This document shows positions 43,501 through 56,210 of a DNA stretch of 64,000 nt, piece after piece. The notes under the pieces are model-generated. The model had not been told where the DNA came from, did no database searches, and saw only the letters and a list, made by a program, of their open reading frames with translations. The position numbers and the translations under genes were made by a program. The first letter of the stretch is position 1, and each line of letters opens with the position of its first letter. This DNA comes from Canna indica (Eukaryota > Streptophyta > Magnoliopsida > Zingiberales > Cannaceae): contig CP136891.1 in NCBI GenBank assembly GCA_034359265.1, forward strand, positions 86,384,001-86,448,000. Reading direction: 5' to 3'.

Positions 43501-46500
43501 GTACTAGAGCTTGTCACCAAAGGCAAATACTTCCATAAATAAAAAGGTGGAAGAGATTAAGAAGATACAACACCATTATTTTTATCCAATTGGTCATACT
43601 GATTGAGACAGTCCAGTTCCAGAAAAGCATCTTGCTATTGGTAAGATTTCCACAATGTTGCACATACGTTGTATTTTAGAATGTCTTTTTTAAATTAAAC
43701 AAATGCCATTAAAAAAAGCCAGAAAAACATACTTCAAATCCTCATTTAGATAGATCTTACGCTTAAACCAAAAAATGATGACTGCATTCTTCATTTGGCA
43801 TGCGCATGGAATCTAATAATTGAATGAAAAATGCACTATTCTTAATCTTACTTGCAAAAGGAAATATGCTTATCAACAAATCAAATCATTATATGATTTA
43901 CAAAAATTACAAATTCATCATTGGCCTAATCGAAGAACTGGAATTCATGTGCTGACTGCTGAGATATAACAAACTTAGTTAAACAAAACAAGACCACTCA
44001 CTTTCTGTAGAGAAGGAGCCCCTCTCACCAATAACTCCTGCACTTGGTGGGTCATTTACAACTCTGTTCAACTGATGATAGAAATGAAGAAAAGAAGAAC
44101 ATTGATTAACAATTAAACAACTTTTAAAGAAGTCATTACAAAGTAAAAGAAATTATCATCACAGATGATGACTAATACAACAACTGGATAATAAATTAAG
44201 GCATGTTGATGAAGTTGAGTGTCAAGCATGAATCATTATGTTCAACTAAAAGCAAGACAAGGCGACTAGGCGAGCACAAAAAACATATATACTAAAACTG
44301 ATAGAAAATGTGAATGACAAACTTTGAAACATAATAACTTCTCACCAGCAGTTAGACCAAGGCAGATAATGGTATGATTAAATTCAGTTGTTTATATATC
44401 TTGAGCAGAAAATTATATAGCTGGAATAATTCTCCAACAGAAATTGACTTGGAAAGTACTAGTAACCAAGCATAAATATGGAGGAGACGAAATTCATGGG
44501 TCGTTCCATCAAATGTTTGGGATCATGGAATGACTTGGAATGGTAATGACTGATGAATTTGTAATAGTTTTTCAACTCCATCAATAGGGGTGATGCATGA
44601 GAGGGAATGGATGAGACAAGAGTGACAAAATTATTATGGACAAAGTTTTTTATGATATCTATTTCAGATGCTTAGTACCAAACAATAGAATGGCCTTTAA
44701 TGTTCCATTCCCATTATCTTTCATTGTGATTATATTAATCTCATTCTTTTTTATATAATTGTGGATTACCAAACTAAGACAAGTTACAACAGATTTAAAA
44801 TAATATTCCATTACCTGAAGATGGTTTCTCCTGTTATTAAAAAGCGAAAAATAGATTAGCTTTTTTTAGGAAAAAAAGTCTTCATTTCCCCATCTTTTGC
44901 AATCATATATTCTATTGAACTTTAGGATGTAGCAAAAACCACATACAATCAATTCCTACTCAACAATCATAGCCAATGCAAATGAAAACTACTATCAGGA
45001 AATGGTAAAATGTGAATAGGTAAAACTAACCTTTGCAAAAGTGCTTGCAAGGTCATCAATATCAGATAGAGAACCCAACCCTTCAACCTGCAAACGGAAA
45101 AAAGTAATAGGATTAGAATTTTAAGAACTGGTACATTGTTAGAAGCCAGCCGCTGATTCGATGATGTTTCCATGAGGAAGACAAAGAAATTCCTAAATAC
45201 ATGAAATGAAGTAACCAGCAATCGCAGCAAAATATTAGCTTTACTCAAACACCATTGCAATTAAGAATAACAACACAAACACAAAGGCAATGCTCATGTA
45301 GCCAACACCAATCAAAACATTTATACTTTTGCAATAGAATGATGACAAAAATGTCATAAATCTATTGCACTTTGTTTTATGCAGGAAAAAGAAACTGCGA
45401 TGAAGGAATGTGAAGATTCAATCATTTACGTCTAATTCAATCTTCATGAGGTATGTAAATGAATCTGCAACTATAGTTGCTCACTCTGACTCAAAGCAAG
45501 CATTTCTGAGAGAATACAAGCATTTTCAACCTATTTGTGAACATAACAAGCATAATGAGTACGGCCCTTCAATGAAGACTCCTAGGTGGATAATTGTAGC
45601 AAATGAATAATTCTAGTTGTCCATGAAAAAGTTGGTAGTAATACTTGATTACCGAGTAAAGAGAATACAGAATCAGATAAACAATATGTTTCAGTCCACT
45701 GTGACATGTAACATGCAACTTCACAAAAGATATAACAATATAAGTGAAGTTACCTCATATGCATCTTTAGCTCCAAAAGGAGTTACTTCCTCTTTGTCTC
45801 CAGTAGTAGGGAGATGATATTCACTATCAACCCCAAATAAGCGTGCATTATAGCCTTCATCATCTTCCAAACCCCCCAACTCAACTTCCTCCATGACCTC
45901 CTTGCCAAAAAATGCATATTGTGCGGCATCAAATAAGAGGTTGTCTACAAGAAGCAAAGGAGACAACCAGACAAGTTAAACGATGGAATTAAAGCTCATA
46001 GCGTCATTACTGGCTATCTTCATGGCAACAAATTAAGATGATGAAATAGGGGAAATAGGTGAACAATTGAATTATAACATATCACCAAACCACATAAACA
46101 GGAGCCAACCTGCAGATCCAAAGTGCATTATCAACCACATAACAGAATTTGGAGAGTTGATTTACTACCTTAAAACCCATAGGAATATATTACTACACAT
46201 CCAGACACAGAGGAAAACGACCAAAAGTAAAGCGAATCCATTCAGAAACAGTAATCAACCAAAAAAGAGCTAGAAGAAGAATAAGAAGACATCCTAAATT
46301 ACAGCTATCAATCGAGGCTCAGCAGCTAGAGGGCCAACCAGAAACACTTGTATTTAAGCAACTATCAACTAAACGCGAAATCAGGACCTTCGCACGCAAA
46401 AACTCCATCGAAAAACCAAATACGTACAGTAAAACCACGACGAGACGGTCATTTACCAAAACAACGCCAAGCAAAAAATAATAGCAATAATAACGAAGAG

Positions 46501-46597
46501 GCAAAGAAGCCTCACCTACGACGAAATCGCCGAGTTCATCACGGGGACGATTAGGGTTCCCGGGGCGCCCTCCTCCCTCCGCGGATCCCCTCATCAT
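40557..46597 (-). CDS. PAT1: PAT1 homologue, mRNA decapping activator
   Basis: Plant PAT1 acts in the cytoplasm and P-bodies, linking deadenylated mRNA and the LSM1-7 ring to DCP2 decapping. Five coding exons, 46597-46516, 45944-45754, 45087-45031, 44071-44002 and 42673-40557, all GT-AG and phase-consistent, total 2,517 nt (838 aa). The N-terminus carries the conserved NLLFDAAQYAFFG and EEVELGGLEDD motifs, then GSLSDIDDLASTFAKLNRVV and a DWTLDEDYLNWIDQ block. The large last exon has a Gln-rich tract (QQQQHQQQQLQQQ), a Pro/Ser-rich middle, the MSPEEIESILKMQNAATHS motif and the helical C-terminal PAT1 domain (LLDVDDIDRLLQF ... GRKLISRYLQLL). A second in-frame ATG follows the first directly. The length fits the plant family. 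Confidence 0.92.
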
Positions 46598-47000
46598 ATT
46601 CCCCCGCTGCTAAGACCTAACACCCGAGGTCCAGAAACGGGGGAGGATCGATGGCAAGTCCCCGGAAGAGAGGCACCTTTGCATCGGATTCTCGCGTGCA
46701 GGGGATTCTCCCCGTAGCCGAGATCTGAGATCGAAGCCGAGCGGAAGAAGAAGACGAAGGCGATGAAGGAAGACGAGCGGCAGCGATTCGCCCTGCAGAC
46801 TAAAAGGCAGGAGATAGAATGGAACAAAGGTATTGGAACCAACAAAAGCACACACGGAGAAGCCTTTCAAGAGAGAGAGAGAGCGAGACAGCGTTTGCTT
46901 CGATTGTCTTCTCTCTTATAATTTCTCCCTCCAAAGGAAACGCTGAAGAGAGAGAGAGAGAGAGATGGCTTCTCCACTATGCTTTGATGCTTTCTGTGTT
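46598..47000 (-). promoter_or_regulatory. PAT1 5' UTR and pyrimidine-rich promoter patch
   Basis: Upstream of the PAT1 start on the minus strand lies a GC-richer leader, then two TC-rich runs (plus-strand GA repeats at about 46868-46886 and 46949-46966). Such Y-patches are common near plant transcription starts. No clear TATA box is seen at a suitable distance. Small plus-strand ORFs across it are not convincing. Confidence 0.45.
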
Positions 47001-47169
47001 ATCTCTCTTTCTTTTTTGTGCTTTTTCTATCAATGCGAACGCATTAAAAAGGTGGAGATGGATAGAGAGAGAGAAGGGGGGAGATGAGGATTGTGTAAGA
47101 TGCGTCTACACTGACTTGATCATAATAAAATAATAAAAAAATATACTTAAATTGGGGATATTTAAGAGT

Positions 47170-48820
47170 GATTAAATCGTATTGTGACAGCTCGATTGCT
47201 TTTAATACAAGTCAGTGTTCAGATTCATCATTCATGGAAGTTTCTTCTTTTCTTAGAAAATGAATATATATATATTCACAAATAAACAGTTAAAGGAAAT
47301 GAGATTAAATTTAAAATTAGACGGATTAAATAAAATAATCTAAATTAAATTTGTGGGGGAAGAGTTAAGTATATGAGAGTAGACTAAACAGGTGAGAAAA
47401 TGAGAAGAGGAAGGAAAACTGGAATATGCCTTTGGAATATTTTCTTTAGTGGGCAATAAATAAAGCAACGTGATTTTTTCGCACAAGTGGGTATTACATT
47501 ATTGGAAATATGTACCGAGCAAAATCCGATTTGCATGGATTTAAAAGGTAAATTTAGATAAAATCCATGGGACCTCATTAAAATAAATCGGAGCATTCTA
47601 AATAAATTGACTAAGGGGGTATTTGATTGGTGCAAATGCAAAAATGTAAATGTTGTAACAAATAGATCAATAAATTTATTTGATTTAACACAAATTTTGT
47701 AAAATTTAGTATTTTTAAAAATTGTGCTTCTAATATCATTTGCATAGTTTAAAAAAAATTGCGGCTCAGTTCTAGTATTAAATTGCAAATGTAATATAAG
47801 ATTGTAAACGATAATCGTAATAATTTAAGTATTAGAAAATAATTAATTTGAATGATTTAGAATCGTCGGATCGAGATGAGATAAATATCGAATTTGTAGA
47901 TTTTCGTATGTTGAACGCGATAATAGTGTCGGATTTTAGATCTAATATCGTTTGATAATTTTTTTATATTTTTCAATATTATATAGTAATTAAAATTAAT
48001 AGTTTATTTTAATAAATAATATTGTACTAAATTATATGATAATTTAGAGTATAGAATAATATTATTTTGTGTTTGATTGGTGTTATTGTATTTGATGAAT
48101 TTTTATTGGTAAAATAACATATTTACCATTTTGCATCTATTTGATTGTTATTGTTTTATAAATTACATTGAATTCCTATTTTCATATTACCGTTGGATCG
48201 ATTTGAACGATTTTTTAATCCTTTTTTGACTGGATCATGGGTTTTTCCAACGTTCATCAGCTCTTGCTTACACCTCCGATGATTCATGAATCGATTTGTG
48301 CTCAAAACAAATTCTGGATCACGTCTTTCAAACATCCATGCAAGCAACTACTGTCACTTAAAGAGAAAAATCTAGACTCCTATGTCGCGTTAGGTATTTT
48401 GGGCGCCATCAATCTTTGGGGTGCCTCATCTGATGACATCCTACTCTGGTCTGATAAAAAAAATGGGTATGAGAATCCGAGCTCGACACGAAAAGCTATA
48501 GGCCCGAGCCAAAATTATCGGACCTGTATATAAATATGTAAGTTACAAGTATAATTATATTTTTCATTTACGGCTAATTAAAACACTTGCAAAAAGAAAT
48601 CATAATTATGCTTGTGGGCAACCAAATATTATGGTGTAAATTCTAATCGTGAGCATTTATTTTTATATGTAAATAATTTTTGCAGCATTTATACAATTGT
48701 ACTTACGGTCAACTAAATACTCTAAGAGATTGGCAAATGTATTTATTCTATACAATATAAATAATTAATTCGATAAATGTTCATAAATAAATATTACTAT
48801 ATAGATATATTATATATATA
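47170..48820. other. AT-rich intergenic DNA
   Basis: No gene is supported. Motifs such as gggtatttgattggtgcaa (about 47616) and gtgtttgattggtgttattg (about 48070) resemble MITE termini, but I could not pair them convincingly. A short GC-richer stretch (48180-48530) has no conserved protein feature that I recognise. Confidence 0.3.
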
Positions 48821-49158
48821 GGGAAAAGAATCAAATTTGCCCATAAAGTATTGAAAAATGTGCAAATTTTCTCATCAACTATGTTTTTTATCAAAATTGC
48901 CCTCGACGTTACATAATTGGATCATTTTTACCCTTCTCGTTAACGGGAGTCCACGTCAGCAAACGGAATCCCACGTGGCAAGTGCAGCTCGACCACATAA
49001 GATGCCGATGGAAAATGACATGTGACAATTATGTAGTGACAAAGGCAATTTTGGCCCAAAACATATTTAAAGGGGCAAATATGAATTTTTTTCAATACTT
49101 TAGGGGCAAATTTGCACCTTTTTCAATACTTCGATGGCAAATTTAATCATTTTTTCTT
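48821..49158 (+). mobile_element. MITE, copy 1 of an inverted pair
   Basis: About 338 bp beginning GGGAAAAGAATCAAATTTGCCC. Its own ends are inverted repeats built on AATTTGCC...AAAGTATTGAAAA. The GC-richer core includes cgttaacgggagtccacgtc and atcccacgtggcaagtg. A diverged copy lies in the opposite orientation at 49722-50059. It is non-coding. Confidence 0.75.
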
Positions 49159-49329
49159 TTATATATTATTATCATTAATGTGATTATAATTAACACTATA
49201 AGAATGATGTTGATATCATCTTTACCAAAATCAAGAAAATATAAGCTTGATAATTATACTTTGTATTGTAACTAAAGTGTTTACTCAAAGATATGAACAA
49301 TTTTAGTCACTTATCATTGTAATAAGAAA

Positions 49330-49540
49330 CCAACCAATATAGTAAGGGTTAGTTCAGGTCGGATGGGTCGAGATTTGGTATGTCTCGATCCCGTCCAAAT
49401 TTTGAGTCGGGACGCAAATATGTGTTCCAGTCTTAGTCCCGAATATGAAGCATCGTAATTTTGTCCTGGTCTCGTCCCAATTTTGAATTGGGACGGGATT
49501 ATCCCCGAACTTTCGGGTCGGGGCGGACCAGTTACTATTA
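49330..49540. repeat. Degenerate GGGAC/GTCCC-rich repeat block
   Basis: About 200 bp with repeated words such as gtcgggacg, tcccgtcc, gggacggga and gtcggggcgg in both orientations, resembling transposon subterminal DNA. A related block (ggtcccggactcaac, gactcgagacaag) occurs at 50155-50205. The unit could not be bounded. Confidence 0.4.
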
Positions 49541-49721
49541 AGTAAATTTAATCAAGTTTTTATTTTAGTAATTAAGAAATATCTTTTTGAATATTATTTT
49601 TATTTCATTTTTAAAATTTATATTTCTCATAAAATTTACTAAAGTATTTGTTCAAATTCTAAAATAGATACCAAACTCGCAGAAATCGTGCAATGAACAT
49701 AAAACACGTTATTTTATTCAA

Positions 49722-50059
49722 GGAAAACGAGCAAAATTTGCCCCTGAAGTATTGGGAATGGTGCAAATTTGCCCTTAAAATATTGAAAAAGATTTAGATT
49801 TGCCCCTTTAAATATGTTTTAGGCCAAAATTGCTCTTATCACTACATAATTTATCATGTGTTATTTTTCATCGTGACATCTTATGTGGCCGAGCTATACT
49901 TCACGTGGGATTCCGTTTATTGACATAGACTTCCGTTAACGAGAAGGGCAAAAATGATCCAATTATGTAACGTCGATGATAATTTTGGTAAAAAATATAG
50001 TTTAGGAATAAATTTATATTTTTTTTAATACTTCAAAGATAAATTTAACTATTTTCCAA
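49722..50059 (-). mobile_element. MITE, copy 2 of an inverted pair
   Basis: This is the reverse-complement relative of the element at 48821-49158. Words match across the length (catcttatgtgg, acgtgggattccgtttattg, cgttaacgagaagggcaaaa, aattatgtaacgtcgatgat). It is more diverged near its right end. Together the two copies form an inverted pair about 560 bp apart. Confidence 0.75.
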
Positions 50060-50229
50060 TTTTTATATATATATTCGATTGGAACAAAAAGAGAGCAGCC
50101 TACTATCATTAACAGCGAAGGGGACCAGCTATAATGTATTATTAAAGACAAGTCCAGTCTCTGGTCCCGGACTCAACTGTTCATGACTCGAGACAAGTCG
50201 AGTCCAGTGATGAGTAATACTTTGTTGAT

Positions 50230-52400
50230 TTTTAATTCTATATTACTCAAGAATTTGATTTTATTTTTTCGGGAAAATAAATTTATCTTAAATTAGAAAG
50301 TGGAGTATATTTTTTATATTATAATAATATAAGTAAAGTAGCTTCATGGAGCACGAGGCTATAACGAAAGCATTTGTAATCATGTGGTGGGTGAATTGTG
50401 TGATGGAAATTAACTTGTCGTGAGAAAATAGTTAATCACGTGCGGGGAATGTATTTAAAATTAATTATACGATAATTATCACGCGTAAAGACTTACTTCT
50501 GCCCTACGTAATTATTATTATTATTATTCGCCGTGAAGAATCTATCAGCATGCAACAAAATATTCCCCCATCCATGCAACACATCAGACATGCTCCTTCC
50601 TTATCTTGACCATTTTCATCCATCCTATATATTTTTTTTACTTTAATTTATTTTTTTTCGCTCTAAAAAATGGACACGTTTACTAAGTTTAAAATTCAAA
50701 ATATCTATCAAAATTCAAAAAAAGTATCTTATCGTTCTCTATTTTTTTTTACAAATAGTTAATTATATATTTAGATAGTTGCAAAACAAATGAATGGAAT
50801 AAGCAACATGCTTCGCAATGATCTCATTCGAAGCATTATTAGTTTCATCTAAATTAAATTAATTGCTAAACACCATTTTAAACTAACATTAATTGCTGAA
50901 TTATATATAATATAACACTAAATTTAATTCATCTCGGTTGCATAATTCTGCATATATATAATTCAAATAAAATGTGCCAAAATTAATTTTTCCAATGAAT
51001 GAATAGAGTGGTGCAAGGTACAACTTTAATTATTCCGTTGATGCATTAGGGTCGACGTGTGCCCTAATGTGAGAACCAAAGCCATCGATAGAATTTTGGT
51101 CATCATTACCAGTCTCCTTGTGTTATTGTTCGTAAATTTAAGTATAAATATATCGTTCTTGCTCGATTAATTATTTAGAAGAAGAAAAAATGTTCATTTC
51201 ATCATCTAGAGTTGAAATGATTTATTTATTTATTAATGCATGCACTCAGCATTGCGGTATACTGTGGCAGATCCACTGCATACCCCGTGGGGATCGTGGC
51301 TCTCACTGAATTTTTTTTTTTTAAAAAAAATTTACTTGCCCCCACTCACAAAGTCACACGCACAGCTAAGAAATGACATAGTGGTTTGACTCACAGCTCC
51401 ACGGGCGTACGTCGCATAGTGTACTGGCGAAATCTAAATAAATCTCAACATTTAATGTTGTGTGTTTACCTTTAGTAAACAAACGACACAATTAATTATT
51501 ATTTAATACATATTAACCTGGCTAAAAATTCACTCCTCTCGTCTTCTCTCTCGATCTCTCTCTCAAATCTCAATCGCTCGCCTCAAAATTGAACCTAATA
51601 TTTCATTGAGAAATAATTATAGGTTCTAAGTCGAGCAGCACATGTCATATGTGATTGAAAGATCAACGCGAAATCAAAGAAATACAAGTGAACATTGATT
51701 GATGCTTGTAAGATGATGATGACATAGAGTCTAGGTTTTGGGATGTAGAATTAATGTAATATCACCTAAATATATGATCATGAAGAAGAACCCAAAACCC
51801 AAAACTCAAAACTCGAACTGATACCCGAATTAACCTGTGCTCAAACTGCATTATGAGCAATTTTGGTTGATCAATTGTAACAATCGAAAAATGACCAGCT
51901 ACATGCCATTGAGCCCAAGCCTACACTTATTATTTCCTTGTAATTTGGTCTTCTTTGAACCTCGTAACATTTCTTGACCCATAATTTGACACCTCAAAGC
52001 ATTTATTAAGTTGTTTCTCTCGAAACAAACTTTTTAGTACTTACCTTCTTGAATAAGCCTTTAACCAATTAATTTCATCATAAAAAGTTTGAAGCTATAA
52101 CTCCAAGTTTAGAGCCAAAATATTCGTTTCTTACTTAATTACTTCATTTTTGCTATACTTTGATTATTTTTTGTTGTCATTTAAAACTTGTTACCGATCT
52201 GAAGTGTTAGGTCTTAAGTTTAAGTAGACATTAATTCACTTGTATATGCTAGATTTATGATGTATTCGGAGAGTGAGGTATGTAGGTGCATTCAGATAGA
52301 GTCGAGATCTTTCGGTGTAAATCCTCATAGTATGAACTCTAAATAATTAATAGAATTATGACGTTAAAATTCTAAGTAGTGTTATTTCCACACTGCTCCT
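50230..52400. other. AT-rich intergenic DNA
   Basis: No gene is supported in about 2.2 kb. A TC-rich patch (tctctctcgatctctctctc) lies at about 51545-51565, and poly-A/poly-T runs are at 51307-51330. I see no transposon termini or structured RNA. Confidence 0.35.
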
Positions 52401-52409
52401 CCTGAGGCA

Positions 52410-53231
52410 ATGTTTCTTATTGCAATGTATAATGTAATCAGCGATGTGGCATCTACTGGTATTCCAAGTAATTTTCAAGAAAAAAAAACTGATCATATCA
52501 ATGTGTTGCCTGATATTTTTACAATCGCTAGGGTTATTTTCACTGCCAATGACAATGTTCTTATACCTGGTACTGATTCTGGTATGACCCATGGTGCTAC
52601 TGATAATGCTACAGATGTTGATGTTGTGATGGACCTAACTGAGACTTTAGCAGAAAGATGTATTCATACATTAGTTACTAATACTGGAACTCACTCAACT
52701 ACTATTGTTTATGATAAGGATATAGATGTTGAATTTGCCCCAGTTGGAACTTTAGCTGAAAGGTATGCCTCTCCACTTGTTAGTGGTAAAGAAAATGCTC
52801 TAGATGTTAATGGTATTGATGCCGTAATTGATGCTGCAATCACCTCATTAGAAGTTTCAACGGATAGAAAGATCTTCCCACCTGTTGCTGATATTGAAAT
52901 TGCTTCAACTATTTTGAATATGGATTTCTCTGTGTCTTCTGACAAAAAACATAATGATTTATCTTTTCAATATTTGATGATAAATCATAATGAAGATGTG
53001 GTAGTGAAGCCACCCGCTGGTGTTAATGTCCCAATTTGTGCTACAAATGAAATTATTCCTATTGATAAATTTGAAGATCTGCTTCCGGCTGTCATACATC
53101 TACAAGCTGCTCTTGAGGTGGATCATATAACTAGCCTACCGGCTGTAATCCACTTGGTTGTAAATTCTCACGTGTTTGATAATAAAACTCATACAGTGTC
53201 ATCTTCTTTACATGCTAATTCCATAGAATAA
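52410..53231 (+). CDS. Orphan 273-aa ORF with internal repeats
   Basis: An intact ATG-initiated ORF, the longest unassigned frame in the window. The predicted protein is acidic and rich in Val, Ile, Asp and Thr, with no Trp. It has internal near-repeats: TLAERCIHTLV against TLAERYASPLV, and LPAVIHLQAAL against LPAVIHLVVN. I see no signal peptide, membrane segment or known domain. The frame stays open a few codons upstream of the ATG to a TAG. One possibility is the tail of a LINE ORF1-like protein left without its ORF2; another is a lineage-specific gene. Neither is proven, and no splice context or promoter was identified. Confidence 0.4.
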   Translation: MFLIAMYNVISDVASTGIPSNFQEKKTDHINVLPDIFTIARVIFTANDNVLIPGTDSGMTHGATDNATDVDVVMDLTETLAERCIHTLVTNTGTHSTTIVYDKDIDVEFAPVGTLAERYASPLVSGKENALDVNGIDAVIDAAITSLEVSTDRKIFPPVADIEIASTILNMDFSVSSDKKHNDLSFQYLMINHNEDVVVKPPAGVNVPICATNEIIPIDKFEDLLPAVIHLQAALEVDHITSLPAVIHLVVNSHVFDNKTHTVSSSLHANSIE

Positions 53232-54035
53232 TTGGCCGGATTGTCATGTAAATATTTTATTTCTTTCTTTGAGTAATAATATCGTGCCACTTAAGGAATA
53301 TAATTCTACTTGCGAGGCTGGCGAAGGATGCACGGCTATGGCCCTCTGCTCTTTTCACCCAACTAACAAGTAGGAGGTGACCTTATTTGATTTCTTTTTT
53401 TTAATTATAAGAGTGTGCTTAAATAGACTTTGTTAAAGTCGAATTATTATAAATCCTTGTGTCATGCGTTGTCTTGATTGTATTTATGTTTGATTACTCA
53501 TTATTATTTACATTTGTTGATTATTCAATGTGAATTGTCTAATATTTCGAGAATCAAATAAAATTAAATTTAGCCATAATTATTAGGAAAACACCGTTCA
53601 TCATCCTCCATTGTGTTGAGGCCAATGAGGGGTGCTCCACGTGAGCTTAATTGCACGGTGTTTGCATGGTCCTTAGGCACAATGTGAGTTTTATTCACTT
53701 TTGCATATGTTATTTCCCTTTACGAGCTAAAAAGTATTTCAATAATTTTGGGTATGTTAGTAGCTAATGGGACTATAGGAGCTAGATGGCATGGTCGAGT
53801 TTTAGACTAACATTGATTTGCTACAATTGAGTGATTGTAGTATGTGAGATGATAGTGTTGTAGTAATGGAGCATAGTGTCTCGGTGAATTGTAGCCATAG
53901 ATGGACTAGACAGAGGTCAGAATGGGTCCCTGAATCGGGTGGAGCAAGATGGACTGTGATAGCTATCCCTAAATAGATTAACAATGTAGGGATTGAAAAC
54001 ATTGCAATCGCAAAGTTTAACTATCATTCATTCAT

Positions 54036-54080
<45 letters not shown>

Positions 54081-55300
54081 GACAACATAATTTTTTATTT
54101 ATATAATCTCATTAAAGATAATTATAAATGATAATTAAATTCAAAAAAGTAAGAAATAAAAATATGTTGAAAATAAAAAATAATTGCATCCCCTCAATGA
54201 TTACTTGTTATCTTTGCCGTAAAAATATAATAAATATGAATTGAATAAAAAGTATAATCTAGATTAAAATCTTTTATTTTAATGAAAAAAACTCTAAATG
54301 TAATACAAAAATAATGTTTCTATACAATGATATGAATTTATTTTTAAAATACATACTTTATTTCTAGCAATATTTTTTGATTAATTATTTGAAGAAAATA
54401 AAGTTTAAACTTAGTGATGGCAAGAAAATTCGTTTAGGCGGGTATTCACGGGTATTTACCCATTTATGACGGGTATGAAGGATAATATTTTACCCGCATG
54501 AATTTTACGGATAATTTTTATTACTCGTTTAATATACGGCGCATGTATGAGTATTATAGTTCCCGTATCTGCGGGTACTCGTTATCCGTGAGAATTAGTA
54601 AATTACATAATTACCTTTATACATATAGTAAAAAAATTTATATTTGAAATTATTATCAAATTATTGTGTGTATATTTGAAGTGTGTTCACTTATTTATAT
54701 TTGAAGTTGTTAATTTGTTATCCAAATATTGTAATTTATATTTTTTTAAGTGTCGTGAGTAATTAAATGAGTACCTGTCAAAATTCGTGGGTATTTATCC
54801 TCCTGCAAGTAATTAAATGAGTACACATTTTTGGTACCCGTGGAGAATAAAAGAGTAGTGAGGGAGGGCGGGTACAAGAGTTGTCTACTTGCTACTCGTC
54901 CTGAATAATAAGTATTTATTTATTTCGCGGGATGGATAGTGGAAAAGCACCCTTGTACCCGCAGCCACCCTCCCTTTAGACATCCCCCGTCTTGTTCATT
55001 TTCATTTGTCCATTTACCTTTAATTGGAATAACATTTGAATATATTCTTTAATTATGGAGTGCTGAAATGTTTAGAATATCTTTCGATAATATTCTTTTC
55101 ATCATTTTGACCCTGAAATTCAATTTTTTAAATTTAAAATAATATATATATAAATATTAATTGATAGATTTTTAAAAGTGTAAAAATCCATTGGTGCAAC
55201 AAAAGGACTTTTGACAGTTTGACGCGACGTATTAATTAACACGTACCCCGTTACCCTGCCTCCTATACTCATATCTCCTCCAAAGACGTGGAAGCCCGCC
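53232..55300. other. Intergenic DNA upstream of the ALOG gene
   Basis: No gene is supported. An (AT)n microsatellite runs at about 54038-54077. From 54425 to 54960 short words such as gcgggtattcacggg, gacgggtatgaag and gggcgggtacaag recur in both orientations, like transposon subterminal repeats. The ALOG promoter must lie toward the right end. Confidence 0.4.
54038..54077. repeat. (AT)n microsatellite
   Basis: An uninterrupted AT dinucleotide run of about 20 units. Confidence 0.9.
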
Positions 55301-55306
55301 CCCTCT

Positions 55307-55318
55307 CTTTATATATAT
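55307..55318 (+). promoter_or_regulatory. TATA box of the ALOG gene
   Basis: The sequence ctttatatatat lies about 210 bp before the ALOG ATG and is followed by a pyrimidine-rich leader (tctttcttcttcctg), a common plant core-promoter layout. Confidence 0.55.
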
Positions 55319-55520
55319 CTTTCTTCTTCCTGTTTCCTCCTCCCATCCATCTTTTTACTCCATTAAAACCCTAGACAGCTGCACCACCACCACTACGATC
55401 TCCCCCATCTCTCTTCGATCTTCTTCTCCTTATGCATTCCCTTCCCCAACTTAATTAATTTCATCTACCATCTTCTGCATTGCAAGTTTGGAGTTCGCAG
55501 CTTATCAGTTACAGCAACTT

Positions 55521-56210
55521 ATGGCGGCGGCGGCAAAGGGCGCCGACGGGCGGCCGAGCAGATACGAGTCCCAGAAGCGCCGCGACTGGAGCAGCTTCCT
55601 GCAGTACCTCACGGAGCACCGCCCCCCGCTGGTACTGTCGCGGTGCAGCGGCGCGCACGTCCTCGAGTTCCTCCGCCACCTCGACCAGTTCGGGAAGACC
55701 AAGGTCCACGCCTCCGGCTGCCCCTTCTTCGGCCTCCCGTGCCCCCCGTCGCCCTGCCCCTGCCCGCTCCGACAGGCCTGGGGCAGCCTCGACGCCCTCG
55801 TCGGCCGCCTCCGCGCCGCCTTCGAGGAGAACGGCGGCCAACCGGAGGCCAACCCCTTCGGCGCCCGCGCCGTCCGGCTCTACCTCAGGGAGGTCAGAGA
55901 CTCGCAGGCCAAGGCCAGAGGCATTGCTTATGAAAAGAAGAAGAGGAGAAGGAGGAAGCCCCCACAGCCCTCCCCGCCGCCGATGCCGCCGCTGCAGCAT
56001 CCCACCGCCATGACGGCGCTGCCGCAGTGCGACGCGATGATCAACTCGTTCGATTACGATGAGGTGGACGCTGTTCGATATATGCTAAGCGACGAACAAG
56101 TGGATGCAATGAGCAGTAGTACTCAAGCTGCCATTGACGATGGAATTTTCATAGCAGTGATGGGTTCGCTTGATGCCGCTTATATGCCAATGTTTAATTT
56201 GATTAACTAG
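55521..56210 (+). CDS. ALOG-domain (LSH/G1-like) transcription factor
   Basis: Plant nuclear regulator of the LSH/OsG1-like family, which controls meristem, organ-boundary and inflorescence development. The start is the first ATG, giving 229 aa; upstream in-frame codons begin only with TTG. The ALOG domain covers about residues 13-138: [38 protein letters not shown], a zinc-ribbon insert with H63, C67, C79 and C81 (HASGCPFFG ... PCPC), [19 protein letters not shown] and [21 protein letters not shown] basic KKKRRRRK nuclear localisation signal follows at 139-146, then a Pro-rich linker and an acidic tail. The fold is thought to derive from a DIRS-type tyrosine recombinase, without catalytic activity. 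There is no intron and the GC content is very high in the domain, which is typical of monocot members. Confidence 0.94.
   Translation: MAAAAKGADGRPSRYESQKRRDWSSFLQYLTEHRPPLVLSRCSGAHVLEFLRHLDQFGKTKVHASGCPFFGLPCPPSPCPCPLRQAWGSLDALVGRLRAAFEENGGQPEANPFGARAVRLYLREVRDSQAKARGIAYEKKKRRRRKPPQPSPPPMPPLQHPTAMTALPQCDAMINSFDYDEVDAVRYMLSDEQVDAMSSSTQAAIDDGIFIAVMGSLDAAYMPMFNLIN

Noticed and set aside
46819..47133. Plus-strand ORF of 104 codons in the PAT1 promoter
   Set aside because: It runs through GA microsatellite DNA upstream of PAT1 and has repeat-driven composition.
55488..55520. Eleven-codon N-terminal extension of the ALOG protein from a TTG
   Set aside because: A TTG start is not expected in a plant nuclear gene. 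The first in-frame ATG at 55521 directly precedes the conserved region.
55509..56000. Long antisense and alternate-frame ORFs across the ALOG gene
   Set aside because: They arise from the very high GC content of the ALOG exon. The conserved ALOG frame explains the sequence.
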